Positions 48,043-57,183 of a DNA stretch of 64,000 nucleotides are shown one piece after another. How positions within the stretch are numbered: the first letter of the stretch is position 1; every line of letters begins with the position of its first letter. Location: assembly GCA_028277345.1 (NCBI GenBank), contig JANQGM010000012.1, positions 16,408 to 80,407 of the forward strand. The letters run 5' to 3'. Source of the DNA: Candidatus Bipolaricaulota bacterium. Lineage in GTDB: Bacteria > Bipolaricaulota > Bipolaricaulia > UBA7950 > UBA9294. Position numbers and translations under genes: made by a program. The notes below the pieces were generated by a model, which saw nothing but the letters and a program-made list of their open reading frames with translations, had not been told where the DNA came from and searched no databases.

Positions 48043-49053
48043 ATGACTGGACTTTCGCAACTTCAGCAGCAGATTGAACAGATCGAACGCGATCTGGAAG
48101 CGCGTTGGCCCCAGCTGACGGATTCGGCTTCATTGGAAGCCTTTCGTGTTGAGTTTCTGGGGCGCAAGGGTCGTATCCCTTTGCTCTTCAAGAAAATGGG
48201 AAGCGTTGATGCTGAGCTGCGGGGTCAAGCCGGGCAGTTGATCAATGCGCTCAAGGTGCGCGTGACGGAGGACTTCGAAACGCGCATCGCGGAGCAGCAA
48301 GCGGCGGCGCGGCGGCAGCAGTTGTCTACGGATGCTGTTGATCTATCGTTGCCGGGAACGCGGCGATCGAGGGGGCATCTACACCCGATGACCATCGTTC
48401 AGCGAGAGATCGAGGCCATCTTCATGAAGATGGGTTTTGATGTGGCGACGGGACCCGAAATCGAAACCGAGTACTACAATTTCGAAGCGCTAAACATTCC
48501 CGCCGATCATCCGGCACGCGGGGATTGGGATACCTTCTATATCGACGAGAAGAGGCTGCTACGACCGCATACTTCCCCGGTCCAGGTCCGGGTGATGGAA
48601 ACCTCGGAGCCGCCGATTCGCATTATCTGTCCGGGACGTTGCTACCGGCGCGACACGCAAGATGCCACGCACTCTCCTGTGTTCCACCAAGTCGAGTTGC
48701 TTTGGATCGAAGAAGGACTCTCCCTGGCCCATCTCAAATACGTGCTCGAGCTCTTCACAGAAGAGTTCTTTGGCGAAGGCTATGAGATGCTGTTCTCAGG
48801 AGACTTCTTCCCATTCACCGAGCCGTCGGTTCAGGTCCATATCAAGGCCCCCGGCGCGGAGAACTGGATGGAGATTATGGGAGCGGGCATGGTGGATCCT
48901 GCCGTACTGACCGGCGTTGGGTACGATGCCGAGAAGTATACGGGGTTTGCGTTTGGACTTGGCATCGAGCGAATGGCGATGTTGCGCTATGGCATCGACG
49001 ATATCCGTCATTTCCTGATCAACGATCTTCGCTTCATCAAGCAGTTCAGCTAG
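48043..49053 (+). CDS. pheS: Phenylalanyl-tRNA synthetase alpha subunit
   Basis: 336 residues from ATG 48043 (MTGLSQLQQQ); the track start at 47980 would precede the promoter. The N-terminal coiled coil binds tRNA. Class II motifs are present: HPMTIVQREIEAIFMKMGFDVATGPEIETEYYNFEALNIP (motif 1 area), RPHTSPVQVRVM, PGRCYRRDTQDATHSPVFHQVELL (motif 2) and GFAFGLGIERMAMLRYGIDDIR (motif 3). It acylates tRNA-Phe with PheT. pheT is not adjacent: the next gene is fabF on the other strand. Confidence 0.95.
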   Translation: MTGLSQLQQQIEQIERDLEARWPQLTDSASLEAFRVEFLGRKGRIPLLFKKMGSVDAELRGQAGQLINALKVRVTEDFETRIAEQQAAARRQQLSTDAVDLSLPGTRRSRGHLHPMTIVQREIEAIFMKMGFDVATGPEIETEYYNFEALNIPADHPARGDWDTFYIDEKRLLRPHTSPVQVRVMETSEPPIRIICPGRCYRRDTQDATHSPVFHQVELLWIEEGLSLAHLKYVLELFTEEFFGEGYEMLFSGDFFPFTEPSVQVHIKAPGAENWMEIMGAGMVDPAVLTGVGYDAEKYTGFAFGLGIERMAMLRYGIDDIRHFLINDLRFIKQFS

Positions 49054-49085
49054 CGTACGCAAACCCTCCGCCCCATGCGTGCGGT

Positions 49086-50327
49086 TTATGCATCGATCGA
49101 TCGGAAGAGCAAACAGGCGTTTTGTCCTCCGAATCCGAATGAATTCGAAAGGGCAATCTGGATGGCTTGCTCGGTTCTTACGGCCGTGTAATCTAGATCA
49201 CATTCAGGATCCGGAGTTTCGAGGTTCAATGTCGCCGGAATCGCGCCATGGTGCATGGAGAGAACGGTGGCAATGGCTTCGACGCCTCCCGCCGCACCTA
49301 GCAGGTGCCCAACCTGTGACTTGGTCGAACTGATCTTAATCTGCTCCGCTCGCTCTCCCAGTGCAAGACGAATGGCCCGAGTTTCTACGCGGTCATTCGG
49401 CGCAGTCGATGTTCCGTGAGCATTGACGTAATCCACCTGTTCGGCGGCGACGTCCGCCGAGCGCATGGCCATGGACATGGCTTGGGCTGCGCCGGCGCCT
49501 GTCTCAACAGGCGAGGTGATGTGCGCGGCATCCGCCGACATGCCAAACCCGTCGATGGCGGCATAGATTCGCGCTCCCCGCGCCATTGCATGGTCGTACG
49601 ATTCGAGTAAAAACAATCCCGCGCCTTCGCCCATCACGAAGCCGTCTCGGTTGAGGTCGAACGGACGGGATGCCCTCGTGGGCTCCTCATTTTGCTTGGA
49701 AAGCGCGCCCATTCGCGCAAACCCTGCATAGGTAATCGTCAGCATGACGGATTCCGCGCCACCCGCGAGCGCGCAGTCGAGATCTCCCGACTGGATGAGT
49801 TTCGCCGCCATGCCGATGGCGTGCGTCCCGCTGGCACAGGCGGATACAATGCCGAAATTCGATCCCTTGAGCCCATGTTCGATGGAGATCTCTCCGCAAA
49901 TGGCGTTCGGCATCAAGCGTGTCACGAAAAACGGGCTGACCTTTCGCGGTCCGCGTTCGAACATCTTGGTGAGGTTTTCAACGAAGGTTTCCATGCCCCC
50001 GATGCCGGTGCCGGCAACCACACCGAATCGCTCCAAGTCGCATGCGGCTAAGTCAATATCTCCATCCTGAAGTGCGAGTTTCGCGGCGGCGAGAGCAAAC
50101 TGGCTCGATCGGTCTAACCGTCGGGCTTTCTTGGGTTCGATGTAGTCGATGGGGTCGAAATCATCAACAAGTGCACCAATCTTGACGTCGATCCCCTCAA
50201 GGTTGACCACATCCTCGACATTTCGAATGCCTGAACGCCCGGAATCCAATGCCTCCCAGAATGCCTTCCGACCACTGCCAATCGGAGTAATGGGACCTAC
50301 ACCCGTCACGACCACTCGATTACCCAT
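49086..50327 (-). CDS. fabF: Beta-ketoacyl-ACP synthase II
   Basis: 413 residues. The Cys-His-His triad is complete: VSACASGTHAIG (Cys near residue 162), VNAHGTSTAPNDRVE (first His) and STKSQVGHLLGAAGG (second His). The N-terminus VVVTGVGPITPIGSG and C-terminal NSFGFGGQNACLLF are FabF typical. It elongates acyl chains in type II fatty acid synthesis, condensing malonyl-ACP. No other fab genes or acpP are beside it. It starts within the last eight bases of atpC, whose ribosome frame it shares in transcription. Confidence 0.95.
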   Translation of the reverse strand: MGNRVVVTGVGPITPIGSGRKAFWEALDSGRSGIRNVEDVVNLEGIDVKIGALVDDFDPIDYIEPKKARRLDRSSQFALAAAKLALQDGDIDLAACDLERFGVVAGTGIGGMETFVENLTKMFERGPRKVSPFFVTRLMPNAICGEISIEHGLKGSNFGIVSACASGTHAIGMAAKLIQSGDLDCALAGGAESVMLTITYAGFARMGALSKQNEEPTRASRPFDLNRDGFVMGEGAGLFLLESYDHAMARGARIYAAIDGFGMSADAAHITSPVETGAGAAQAMSMAMRSADVAAEQVDYVNAHGTSTAPNDRVETRAIRLALGERAEQIKISSTKSQVGHLLGAAGGVEAIATVLSMHHGAIPATLNLETPDPECDLDYTAVRTEQAIQIALSNSFGFGGQNACLLFRSIDA

Positions 50328-50694
50328 GGCTCTCCTTTACGGAACAGAGGAGTTGAAGGAAGCTGATCTCCTCGGCGTCCTGTTCTGCCGTTGGTTGGCT
50401 CTCCAATGCGGTCAACTGCTTCCGCGCGTCATCAATGTCGATGTCCTCCAGTCGAACGGGGCGTTCGATGAGAAGGGTGGCGACATTATCGGCGACTTCA
50501 ACTGTGCCGCTCTTGCACACAAAACGATGTTCATTTCCTGAAGATTGAATGCGGATTAAACCGGCGGCGAGCACGGAGACAAGAGGCGCATGATCGCTCA
50601 GCACTGCGAATTCACCGTAGGGACTTCTCGCGATGACTCGCTCGGCGGCGCCATCGTACCAGGTTTGATCAGCGGAACGAACGATACACTGCAT
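50320..50694 (-). CDS. atpC: ATP synthase epsilon subunit, orphan
   Basis: 124 residues. The N-terminal beta-sandwich fits AtpC: QCIVRSADQTWYDGAAERVIARSPYGEFAVLSDHAPLVSVLAAGLIRI, including the characteristic G-x-F-x-x-L-x-x-H-A-P segment; the C-terminal ~40 residues form a helical part (VRLEDIDIDDARKQLTALES). It regulates F1 rotation and ATPase activity. No other atp gene is next to it, although atpC normally ends the atp operon after atpD. Overlaps fabF by eight bases. Confidence 0.8.
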   Translation of the reverse strand: MQCIVRSADQTWYDGAAERVIARSPYGEFAVLSDHAPLVSVLAAGLIRIQSSGNEHRFVCKSGTVEVADNVATLLIERPVRLEDIDIDDARKQLTALESQPTAEQDAEEISFLQLLCSVKESHG

Positions 50695-50742
50695 GATTCC
50701 CCCCCATGAGCAGCAGGTTCGGAGTTTCGATGATGTGACGTT

Positions 50743-51414
50743 TTACTCGATGCTCTCCAAAATCTCTACTGTCCGGCTGGCTCCGATACGAGAGGCTCCC
50801 GCTTCGATCATCGCTTGCGCTGTGGCAGCATCGCGAATTCCACCCGCCGCCTTGACTCCCATTTCATCGCCGACCGTTTTCCGAAGCAGGGCAACGTCCT
50901 CCAACGTGGCTCCACCCGAGGCGAATCCCGTCGAGGTCTTGACGAAATGGGCTCCCGCCGCCTTGGCAAGCGTGGCGCCGGCAACCTTCTCGTCTTCGGT
51001 GAGCAGGGCCATCTCGAGAATGACCTTGACATGAACGTCGGTCGGCGCTTTTTCGGCTTCCGCGCAGACGGCGCGGATATCCTCGGAGACCCGCTCAAAG
51101 TCGCCCTCTTTCAACGCCGCGACGTTGATGACCATATCCAACTCGTCAGCGCCTGCGGCAATTGCCTTCTGGGCTTCGTAGGCTTTTGTTTCCTTGGTCG
51201 ACATGCCATGCGGAAATCCGACAACGATACAGAGCAGTACATCCGAATCCGCGAGATAGGACTTGGCGAGGGTCGCGTGGCATGGATTGACGCAAACTGA
51301 GGCGACATCGTACCGAATGGCTTCCTCGCAAAGCTTCTTGACCCCCTGTTTGGATGCTGTGGGACCGAGAATCGTATGATCGATCGTCTTGGCTAGTTCC
51401 TTTTTTGTCAACAT
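50743..51414 (-). CDS. deoC: Deoxyribose-phosphate aldolase
   Basis: 223 residues. Conserved TIM-barrel segments are TIDHTILGPTASKQ, SVCVNPCHA, VVGFPHGMSTKETKAYEA, GADELDMVINVAAL, KVILEMALLT and FVKTSTGFASGGATLEDVALLRKTVG, the last holding the Schiff-base Lys. It cleaves 2-deoxyribose-5-phosphate to glyceraldehyde-3-phosphate and acetaldehyde in nucleoside salvage. Other deo genes are absent. The GNAT gene lies 11 bases upstream and atpC 48 bases downstream. Confidence 0.95.
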   Translation of the reverse strand: MLTKKELAKTIDHTILGPTASKQGVKKLCEEAIRYDVASVCVNPCHATLAKSYLADSDVLLCIVVGFPHGMSTKETKAYEAQKAIAAGADELDMVINVAALKEGDFERVSEDIRAVCAEAEKAPTDVHVKVILEMALLTEDEKVAGATLAKAAGAHFVKTSTGFASGGATLEDVALLRKTVGDEMGVKAAGGIRDAATAQAMIEAGASRIGASRTVEILESIE

Positions 51415-51425
51415 GTCAATCTCCT

Positions 51426-52301
51426 CTAGTTGTCCGGTGTCGCGCTCAGCTCGGATCGCCTCGTTCCCTTCTTGAAGAGAAGAAAGCTACGTTCGCCTTG
51501 GTGAATGTTTCCGATCCCGAGATACCCTTCTATTAGCAAGTCTTGCATAAGTTGCCTCGTCTGCAACCTCCATTGTATCGCAGCCTCGTGATCAACGGCT
51601 TGAATATGGCCTAGGGTTTCCGGAATTTCCACCAAGAGATGATTCGATGGCGTTTCGGACATGATGTGAACCAATCCGCGAACACCGGAGGGAAGAACCG
51701 TCGTTTTCGTGATAACGGCCATCTCGTGCAGGCCAAGTCGCTGATGGGGAAGGCCTTGTTCCTTGTCAATACAGGCGATGACGCGGGGAGCATCCAGCCA
51801 CCACTCGATTCGAAGCCGGTCTGTCGCCATGCCGGGTGCGCGCGGATCATGCGAGCTTCCTAGGGCATTCGCGCGATACTGGGTGGCGATGCCTCCGAGC
51901 TTATTTAGGGCATGATGAAGCTCAACGCTGTTGAGAGGATCGACATCCCAATAAACCAGATCGGCTCTCTCGCGCTGTAGACAGCGGCGTTCCGAGAGTC
52001 GAAGCGCCATGCCAAGGCGGCGATTGCGATGGGAGTGCGCGACGCCCCAACTGATCGTCCGGCGAGCCGGATAGTCGTCCATCTCTGCGATGAGATCGAC
52101 CAGATAGCCGACGAGGGTGGGATGCATAGCCGATGATTCCCCCTCGTGGATGCCAAGAAGCAGGCCGCCGGATTGACGAACATCCAACAGATGAGGAAGC
52201 TGCCAAGTGGAATGCGTGGTTGTTCCACCCAACTGCTGTTGTAAGACGACAATGGAGCGCAGCTCGTCGATCGTGTGTAGCGGCTTAACCTCGATAGTCA
52301 T
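51426..52301 (-). CDS. GNAT-like acetyltransferase-family protein
   Basis: 291 residues from ATG 52301 (MTIEVKPLHTIDEL), 17 bases inside the end of the GGDEF gene; the track start is further upstream. The first ~150 residues carry a GNAT-like core (LLLGIHEGESSAMHPTLVGYLVDL as beta4, ISWGVAHSHRNRRLGMALRLSERR as the acetyl-CoA loop R/Q-x-x-G-x-G/A region). The remaining half has no recognised motif. Proteins of this size with one N-terminal GNAT domain fall in a poorly characterised group. The substrate is unknown. Probably co-expressed with the cyclase above it. Confidence 0.65.
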   Translation of the reverse strand: MTIEVKPLHTIDELRSIVVLQQQLGGTTTHSTWQLPHLLDVRQSGGLLLGIHEGESSAMHPTLVGYLVDLIAEMDDYPARRTISWGVAHSHRNRRLGMALRLSERRCLQRERADLVYWDVDPLNSVELHHALNKLGGIATQYRANALGSSHDPRAPGMATDRLRIEWWLDAPRVIACIDKEQGLPHQRLGLHEMAVITKTTVLPSGVRGLVHIMSETPSNHLLVEIPETLGHIQAVDHEAAIQWRLQTRQLMQDLLIEGYLGIGNIHQGERSFLLFKKGTRRSELSATPDN

Positions 52302-55032
52302 CGGCCCGATCTTCGTTTCGCGCGCGCTTATCTGAATACATGCGGCGATCCACTTCTTCGAGGATCTCTTCCATCGTCTTGTCTTCTCGAGGATGGCGGG
52401 CATAGATGCCGATACTCAATCCCAGCTTATCCGCTTCCGTTCCTTCGAGAACAGTGCCGATCTCCTGTCGCAGCCGTGTCGCCACCAACTCGGAGTCGCC
52501 GTGACCGTTCGTTTCGGGCATGAGAATGAGAAATTCATCACCTCCGTATCGGATGACCCGATCCGCATCACGGACGCCGGCCTCCAACATACGGGCCACG
52601 CGTTGCAAAACCTCATCTCCCATGAGATGTCCCAGTTGATTGTTCACGGCCCTGAATCCATCGACATCGATCATCATCAAGGATAGCGGATGGTTGTATC
52701 GATCGCTTCGGTTGAGTTCGGATGCGATGATGGAGTTGAAATAGTGCCGATTGAAAAGCCCCGTGAGCGGGTCTCGGATGGCTTGCTCGCGGAGGTCGTC
52801 TTGGGCCGAGATGTTCGTCAGAGCGATGGCGAGTTGATTGGCCACGACTTCGATGAGTCGCCGATCCTCCTCATCGAAAAACGACGGCTGCGGGCTCTCG
52901 ATATTGATTACGCCGAGCAACTGGTCGCTCAACAAAATGGGAACGGCGAGTTCGGAGTTCGTGTCGGAGAAGACCTCGAAATAGCGATCATCGTCCGAGA
53001 CATTGCGTACAATGGCGGATTGCTTGGATCTGGCCACCCATCCGATCACGCCACTGTCGAAGCCCATGGTCGACCCCCGTTTCACGCGGGATTCGGGATA
53101 GGCGCCAGCCACCCCTTCGACGAGGAGCTGTCCATCGTCTTGGACCATCAGAATGGAGCTGAGTTGGAAATCGAACTGTTCGATCAGGAAATCAAGCGTA
53201 CTGGTCACGGCTTGTGATTTGTTCGAGGCGACAGCGAGGTGTTGTCCAAACGCGAAGATCCGGTTGAGGGCATCTCGTCGCCGTGTTGCCGATAATGCTG
53301 TGGAGAGATGGCTGGTGACGGTCGAAAGGATCTCGAGGTCCTGTGTGTCAAACGCCGCGAGGCGTTGCGATGCCGCATAGAAGACGCCGATTGGCGACTT
53401 TCGTCCCGCAATGGGCAAGGCGAGATAGGAGCGCAGGGATTCGCGTGTGCCGTTATACAAGGGGTCTTCGGTCGTATCCCTGATGAGCTTGGGTTCGTTG
53501 TGCTGCAAGACCCAGCGATTGATGCCAGGTCCCTCAGCGAGTACGCGAGCCCCCGGTTCCGGGATTTCGGCGAGTGGGATGTCGGCGACAGCGGCCGATG
53601 CTTCATGAACGAACCGGATGCCATCGACCAGCCAGATTCCGCATGCGTCGTACCCCATCGCGTCTTGTACATGCTTCGAGGCAATTTGACACAGGGCGCG
53701 TTCGCTACTCACGTTGGCGAGCTCGGCTCCAAAGGCGGCAAGCCCATGGAGGCGATCCGCCTGCTTTCGCATCTGCTTCATCTTAAACACGCGTTCCACG
53801 GCAAATGCGGCGAAATTGGCCAGAAAGGCGACGGGCTCGATGGACGAAACCGTGGGAACGGATTGATCGATCGGATCATCGACCGAGATGCTTCCGATGA
53901 TGCCCTCACCGCCGCGTAGCGGGATGAACAGAAAGTCGTCCGGGTGCCACCCTTCGACAGCGAGCGTGCCCGAAATCCCGTGTTCGTTGGACCATGGCGT
54001 ATCCTCATGAGGGATGTAATAGGCGGGCCCCAATTGGTATCGACCGGAATAGATGGCCTTGCGTTGCTCGATCGGGACGGGGGGTTGAGACAGGACGGCG
54101 TCGCACTCTTCATCCGTCAAGCCGGAGGTGAGCGTTTTGTAGACGGCGCCTTCGAACGGCGTGGGGACGGAAAGGTCGTAAAGCGTGAGCAGCGCTCTTC
54201 GGAAGCCGCTGTACTCGACAATGGTGTCCAGCACAAGCTGCAGAATGGCGTCGATTTCCTGCTCGGCGAGAATGACTTCAGTCAATTCGAGAACGACGCG
54301 ATGGAGTTGCATGATTCTTGTTTCTTGGGTAATGTCGCGAATCGTACCTTCAATGTCCGACCCGTGGCCGGTTTGCAGCAAGCGAGAACGCACCTCGCCG
54401 ATGAAGATCTGACCGTCCGCGCCGATGAAACGGTACACATTGGGAGGGGCATCAATGGCGCGTTTCGGTAGATTCTGGAGCGCCTCATGGAACTGTTCCC
54501 GGTCCTCGGGCACGAAGAGTTCTTCAAGAGGGATGCTCCGAATCTGATCGAGCGAATAGCCCATTCGATCGAGTAGGTACTCATTGACATACGTGAGCGA
54601 TCCGTTTTCGATCTTGAACACGCCGACGGGCGCTGACTCAAGCAAGTCCCTGTAGTGCTGAAGCTGATGACGCAGGGTGAATTGCGCGCAAGCGAGGTCA
54701 ATGGCGGCTCGTAGGTGGCTTCCGTCTACGTCAGCGGCGATGGGCCAGATCATTCGCTGCGGATCGAGGGCATCCGGAATCTGCGTGAAGAGGTCGCTCC
54801 GAAGGAGAACGGGAAGGTGTCCTTCAACCTCGTGAAGTCGAGGGGTGGAAATGTCATCAGACGACTCGGGAAACAAAATCGCGGCCATGAACTCGGCGAG
54901 TTGGAGGTCGGCGAGTTCCGATTCCATCGCCTGCTGAACGTCGTAGCCCTCGGTCATCAGTCTGGACAGGAATGTGGAATCCGGCTCGCTATTCGTGATG
55001 AGGAGAAGTCGTTCAGGCGAGTGATCGCTCAT
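52285..55032 (-). CDS. PAS-GAF-GAF-GAF diguanylate cyclase
   Basis: 915 residues. Residues ~1-110 are a receiver-like domain without clear phospho-Asp; ~125-245 a PAS domain (SAPVGVFKIENGSLTYVNEYLLDRMGYSLDQI); three GAF domains follow (~250-415, ~430-575, ~590-735). The C-terminal ~160 residues are GGDEF: DPLTGLFNRHYFNSII, RYGGDEFLILMPE with an intact active loop, and RDAD five residues before it, the product-inhibition I-site. It makes cyclic-di-GMP from two GTP in response to signals read by PAS/GAF. No EAL domain. The gene lies one base after era's stop, so it is in an era-led operon. Confidence 0.93.
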   Translation of the reverse strand: MSDHSPERLLLITNSEPDSTFLSRLMTEGYDVQQAMESELADLQLAEFMAAILFPESSDDISTPRLHEVEGHLPVLLRSDLFTQIPDALDPQRMIWPIAADVDGSHLRAAIDLACAQFTLRHQLQHYRDLLESAPVGVFKIENGSLTYVNEYLLDRMGYSLDQIRSIPLEELFVPEDREQFHEALQNLPKRAIDAPPNVYRFIGADGQIFIGEVRSRLLQTGHGSDIEGTIRDITQETRIMQLHRVVLELTEVILAEQEIDAILQLVLDTIVEYSGFRRALLTLYDLSVPTPFEGAVYKTLTSGLTDEECDAVLSQPPVPIEQRKAIYSGRYQLGPAYYIPHEDTPWSNEHGISGTLAVEGWHPDDFLFIPLRGGEGIIGSISVDDPIDQSVPTVSSIEPVAFLANFAAFAVERVFKMKQMRKQADRLHGLAAFGAELANVSSERALCQIASKHVQDAMGYDACGIWLVDGIRFVHEASAAVADIPLAEIPEPGARVLAEGPGINRWVLQHNEPKLIRDTTEDPLYNGTRESLRSYLALPIAGRKSPIGVFYAASQRLAAFDTQDLEILSTVTSHLSTALSATRRRDALNRIFAFGQHLAVASNKSQAVTSTLDFLIEQFDFQLSSILMVQDDGQLLVEGVAGAYPESRVKRGSTMGFDSGVIGWVARSKQSAIVRNVSDDDRYFEVFSDTNSELAVPILLSDQLLGVINIESPQPSFFDEEDRRLIEVVANQLAIALTNISAQDDLREQAIRDPLTGLFNRHYFNSIIASELNRSDRYNHPLSLMMIDVDGFRAVNNQLGHLMGDEVLQRVARMLEAGVRDADRVIRYGGDEFLILMPETNGHGDSELVATRLRQEIGTVLEGTEADKLGLSIGIYARHPREDKTMEEILEEVDRRMYSDKRARNEDRADDYRG

Positions 55033-55033
55033 G

Positions 55034-55951
55034 CTACTCCGACGGCTGCGTCAATCGTTCGATTTGTTCCATGTCGTTTGTCCAGTTTGCCCTGACCTTC
55101 ACAATGGTTTCCAAGAACACGCGGCTTCCCAGAAGCGTCTCGATGTCCGTTCGAGCCAGCGAGCCGATTTTCTTGATCATCGTGCCGCGTTTCCCAATCA
55201 GAATGCCCTTTTGTGATTCGCGCTCGACGATGATCTCAGCCTTAATCTCCACAATACCATCATCCCGTTCATTGAACCACTTCAGGCGAACGGCTGTGGA
55301 GTATGGGACTTCTTGGTGGGTGAGTCGAAAGACCTTTTCGCGAATGAGTTCGGCGATGAGGAATCCCTCGGATTGGTCCGATTTCTGTTCGGCGGGAAAG
55401 AGGGGGGTACCGGGGGAAAGGTATCGGATGATCGATGCCACGCTATCCTCGATTCCGATGTCACGCGTTGCGGAAATGGGAATCAACTCCGCGAACAATC
55501 CGGTCCGCTCGTAGGCGAGCAGCGTTTCTTCCAGCGCATTGCCCTTGGCAAGATCGATCTTGTTGACCAAAAGAAGCACGGGAACATCGAGTTCCTTCCA
55601 TTCCGCGAAGACCTCCGAGTCATGGGCGGCGATTTCACCCCAGGGCTCGATGACGTAGAGGAGAACATCCATCCCTCGAAGGCCGCGGCGTGCTTCGCGA
55701 AGGATGTGACGCGAAAGCGAATCACCGGGTTTGTGAAGTCCAGGGGTATCGACGAATACGATCTGTGCCTCGTCGGTTGTCAAGACGCAACGAATTCTGT
55801 TTCGGGTGGTTTGCGGCTTGTTGGAGGTAATGAGGAGTTTCTGCCCCATGGCGGCATTGAGGAACGTTGATTTGCCAACGTTGGTTTGACCGAGAACGGC
55901 GACAAAGCCGGTACGCACCTGAAGAGGACCTTGGATTTCGTGTTGTGCCAT
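55034..55951 (-). CDS. era: GTPase Era
   Basis: 305 residues from ATG 55951 (MAQHEIQGPL). G1 GQTNVGKSTFLN, G2 SNKPQTTRNRI, G3 VDTPGLHKPGDSL and G4 LVNKIDL are canonical, and the C-terminal KH domain includes EIIVERESQKGILIGKRGTMIKKIGSLARTDIETLLG. Era binds 16S rRNA 3' end and assists 30S maturation. Length and motifs are typical. It heads a minus-strand run with the diguanylate cyclase and GNAT genes, an unusual partnership. Confidence 0.95.
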   Translation of the reverse strand: MAQHEIQGPLQVRTGFVAVLGQTNVGKSTFLNAAMGQKLLITSNKPQTTRNRIRCVLTTDEAQIVFVDTPGLHKPGDSLSRHILREARRGLRGMDVLLYVIEPWGEIAAHDSEVFAEWKELDVPVLLLVNKIDLAKGNALEETLLAYERTGLFAELIPISATRDIGIEDSVASIIRYLSPGTPLFPAEQKSDQSEGFLIAELIREKVFRLTHQEVPYSTAVRLKWFNERDDGIVEIKAEIIVERESQKGILIGKRGTMIKKIGSLARTDIETLLGSRVFLETIVKVRANWTNDMEQIERLTQPSE

Positions 55952-56000
55952 AGTGTGAGGGATCGGTGCCGCGCCTCCCGAATCTCTTATTGATCGTGCA

Positions 56001-56029
56001 TTGTGTTCACGAACGCCCACAACTATACT
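56001..56029 (+). promoter_or_regulatory. Promoter of HutI-like/ispE operon
   Basis: TTGTGT, 17-base spacer, TATACT. Predicted start near 56036; GAAGGG precedes the ATG at 56047. Confidence 0.5.
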
Positions 56030-56046
56030 CGAAATGAAGGGTTTTC

Positions 56047-57183
56047 ATGGACACACTACTCACGAACATCGGTCAGCTTGTAACACCCATTCGTCAGCCA
56101 CTCCGGCGTGTTGATGGAGGGGCCGCGCTACGCGTCATCCGTAACACGACGTTGGCAATCCACAATGGACGCATTCAAGGGATCGGCGTAGAGCGTGGCT
56201 CGGGCGATGTCACGGTGATTGACGCACGTGGCGGCGTCGTCATGCCGGGATTGATCGATCCGGTTTGGGTGCTGACGGAGTCCCCGGATTGGGAACGGCA
56301 AGACGAGAGTGCCCAGGCTCCCGATGAACTTTATCTGTCGTGGAATCAGCGGCTTCTTGAGCGCGGGATGCGAATGGGTGTCACGACGTTGGAGCTGAAG
56401 TGTCCAGTTAGTCGTTCGCATGATCGCTTGTCAGCACTGAGTCATCTGGGCCGCCGGCTGAGGCCGCGAACCATCGGTGCGGTTCTTGCATCGATCCACG
56501 GCGACGGGAGAACGTCCGAGGAAAACCTCTCTTCATTAGTCTCTGAGGTGATCCCCGGAGTGAGACAGCGAAAGATCTCAACCTTCCTTGATCTGCTTTG
56601 GACGGCCCGTGCCGGATTCGCGGCAGAGGCGCGCACCGTTCTTCGGGCGGCCAGAGGCGCGGGCCTTCGAACGCAAGTCAGTCTTCATGATGGCGGGGCA
56701 GAGGACGAGTTCCTGAACATGGTCGGAGAGATGGAGATCGCGTCCATCAGTTGCGCCTCGTTCCTGTCGCCGCGCGCGGTGACGGTGTTGATCGAGAACG
56801 ACATTACCCCTGTTTATTTGCCGAACGTGATGGAGGGATCGTCAGTGTGTGGGATCGACGTTCGAGCGCTCGTCGACAGCGGCGTGCCACTCGCCATCGG
56901 CTCGGGGTTCGGTTTGAACGGGTCGACGACAAGCTCGATGTGGATGGCGATGGGGAGTGCGATGGCTCGGATGGGTCTATCCCTCGATGACGTCATCGAG
57001 GCGAGCACGCTGAACAACGCCTATGCCCTCGATATCTCCGAGGATGCGGGAAGCCTCGAACCCGGCAAATGGGCTGATTTGATGGTCTTGGATCTGGAAG
57101 ACTATCGTGAGATGGGACACTGCTTAGGGGTCTTGGCTCCGACGATCGTCATGATCAATGGGAACCTCGTTTCCTCATCGTGA
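56047..57183 (+). CDS. Imidazolonepropionase/amidohydrolase-like protein lacking metal ligands
   Basis: 378 residues. The composite fold is clear: N-terminal small beta domain (TLAIHNGRIQGIGV), barrel, and the C-terminal ASTLNNAYALDISEDAGSLEPGKWADLMVLDLEDYREM, closely like HutI. However the HxH after the first barrel strand reads PGLIDPVWVL, the next His positions read SLHDGG/SCASF, and the catalytic Asp region reads IGSGFG. None of the four usual metal-binding residues is seen, so catalysis by the standard mechanism is unlikely. It may be a pseudoenzyme with a binding or structural role. Four-base (GTGA) overlap with ispE. Confidence 0.75.
   Translation: MDTLLTNIGQLVTPIRQPLRRVDGGAALRVIRNTTLAIHNGRIQGIGVERGSGDVTVIDARGGVVMPGLIDPVWVLTESPDWERQDESAQAPDELYLSWNQRLLERGMRMGVTTLELKCPVSRSHDRLSALSHLGRRLRPRTIGAVLASIHGDGRTSEENLSSLVSEVIPGVRQRKISTFLDLLWTARAGFAAEARTVLRAARGAGLRTQVSLHDGGAEDEFLNMVGEMEIASISCASFLSPRAVTVLIENDITPVYLPNVMEGSSVCGIDVRALVDSGVPLAIGSGFGLNGSTTSSMWMAMGSAMARMGLSLDDVIEASTLNNAYALDISEDAGSLEPGKWADLMVLDLEDYREMGHCLGVLAPTIVMINGNLVSSS

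Noticed and set aside
49053-49086. Hairpin between pheS and fabF as terminator
   Set aside because: Two short competing stems with mismatches and no T-run; not supportable.
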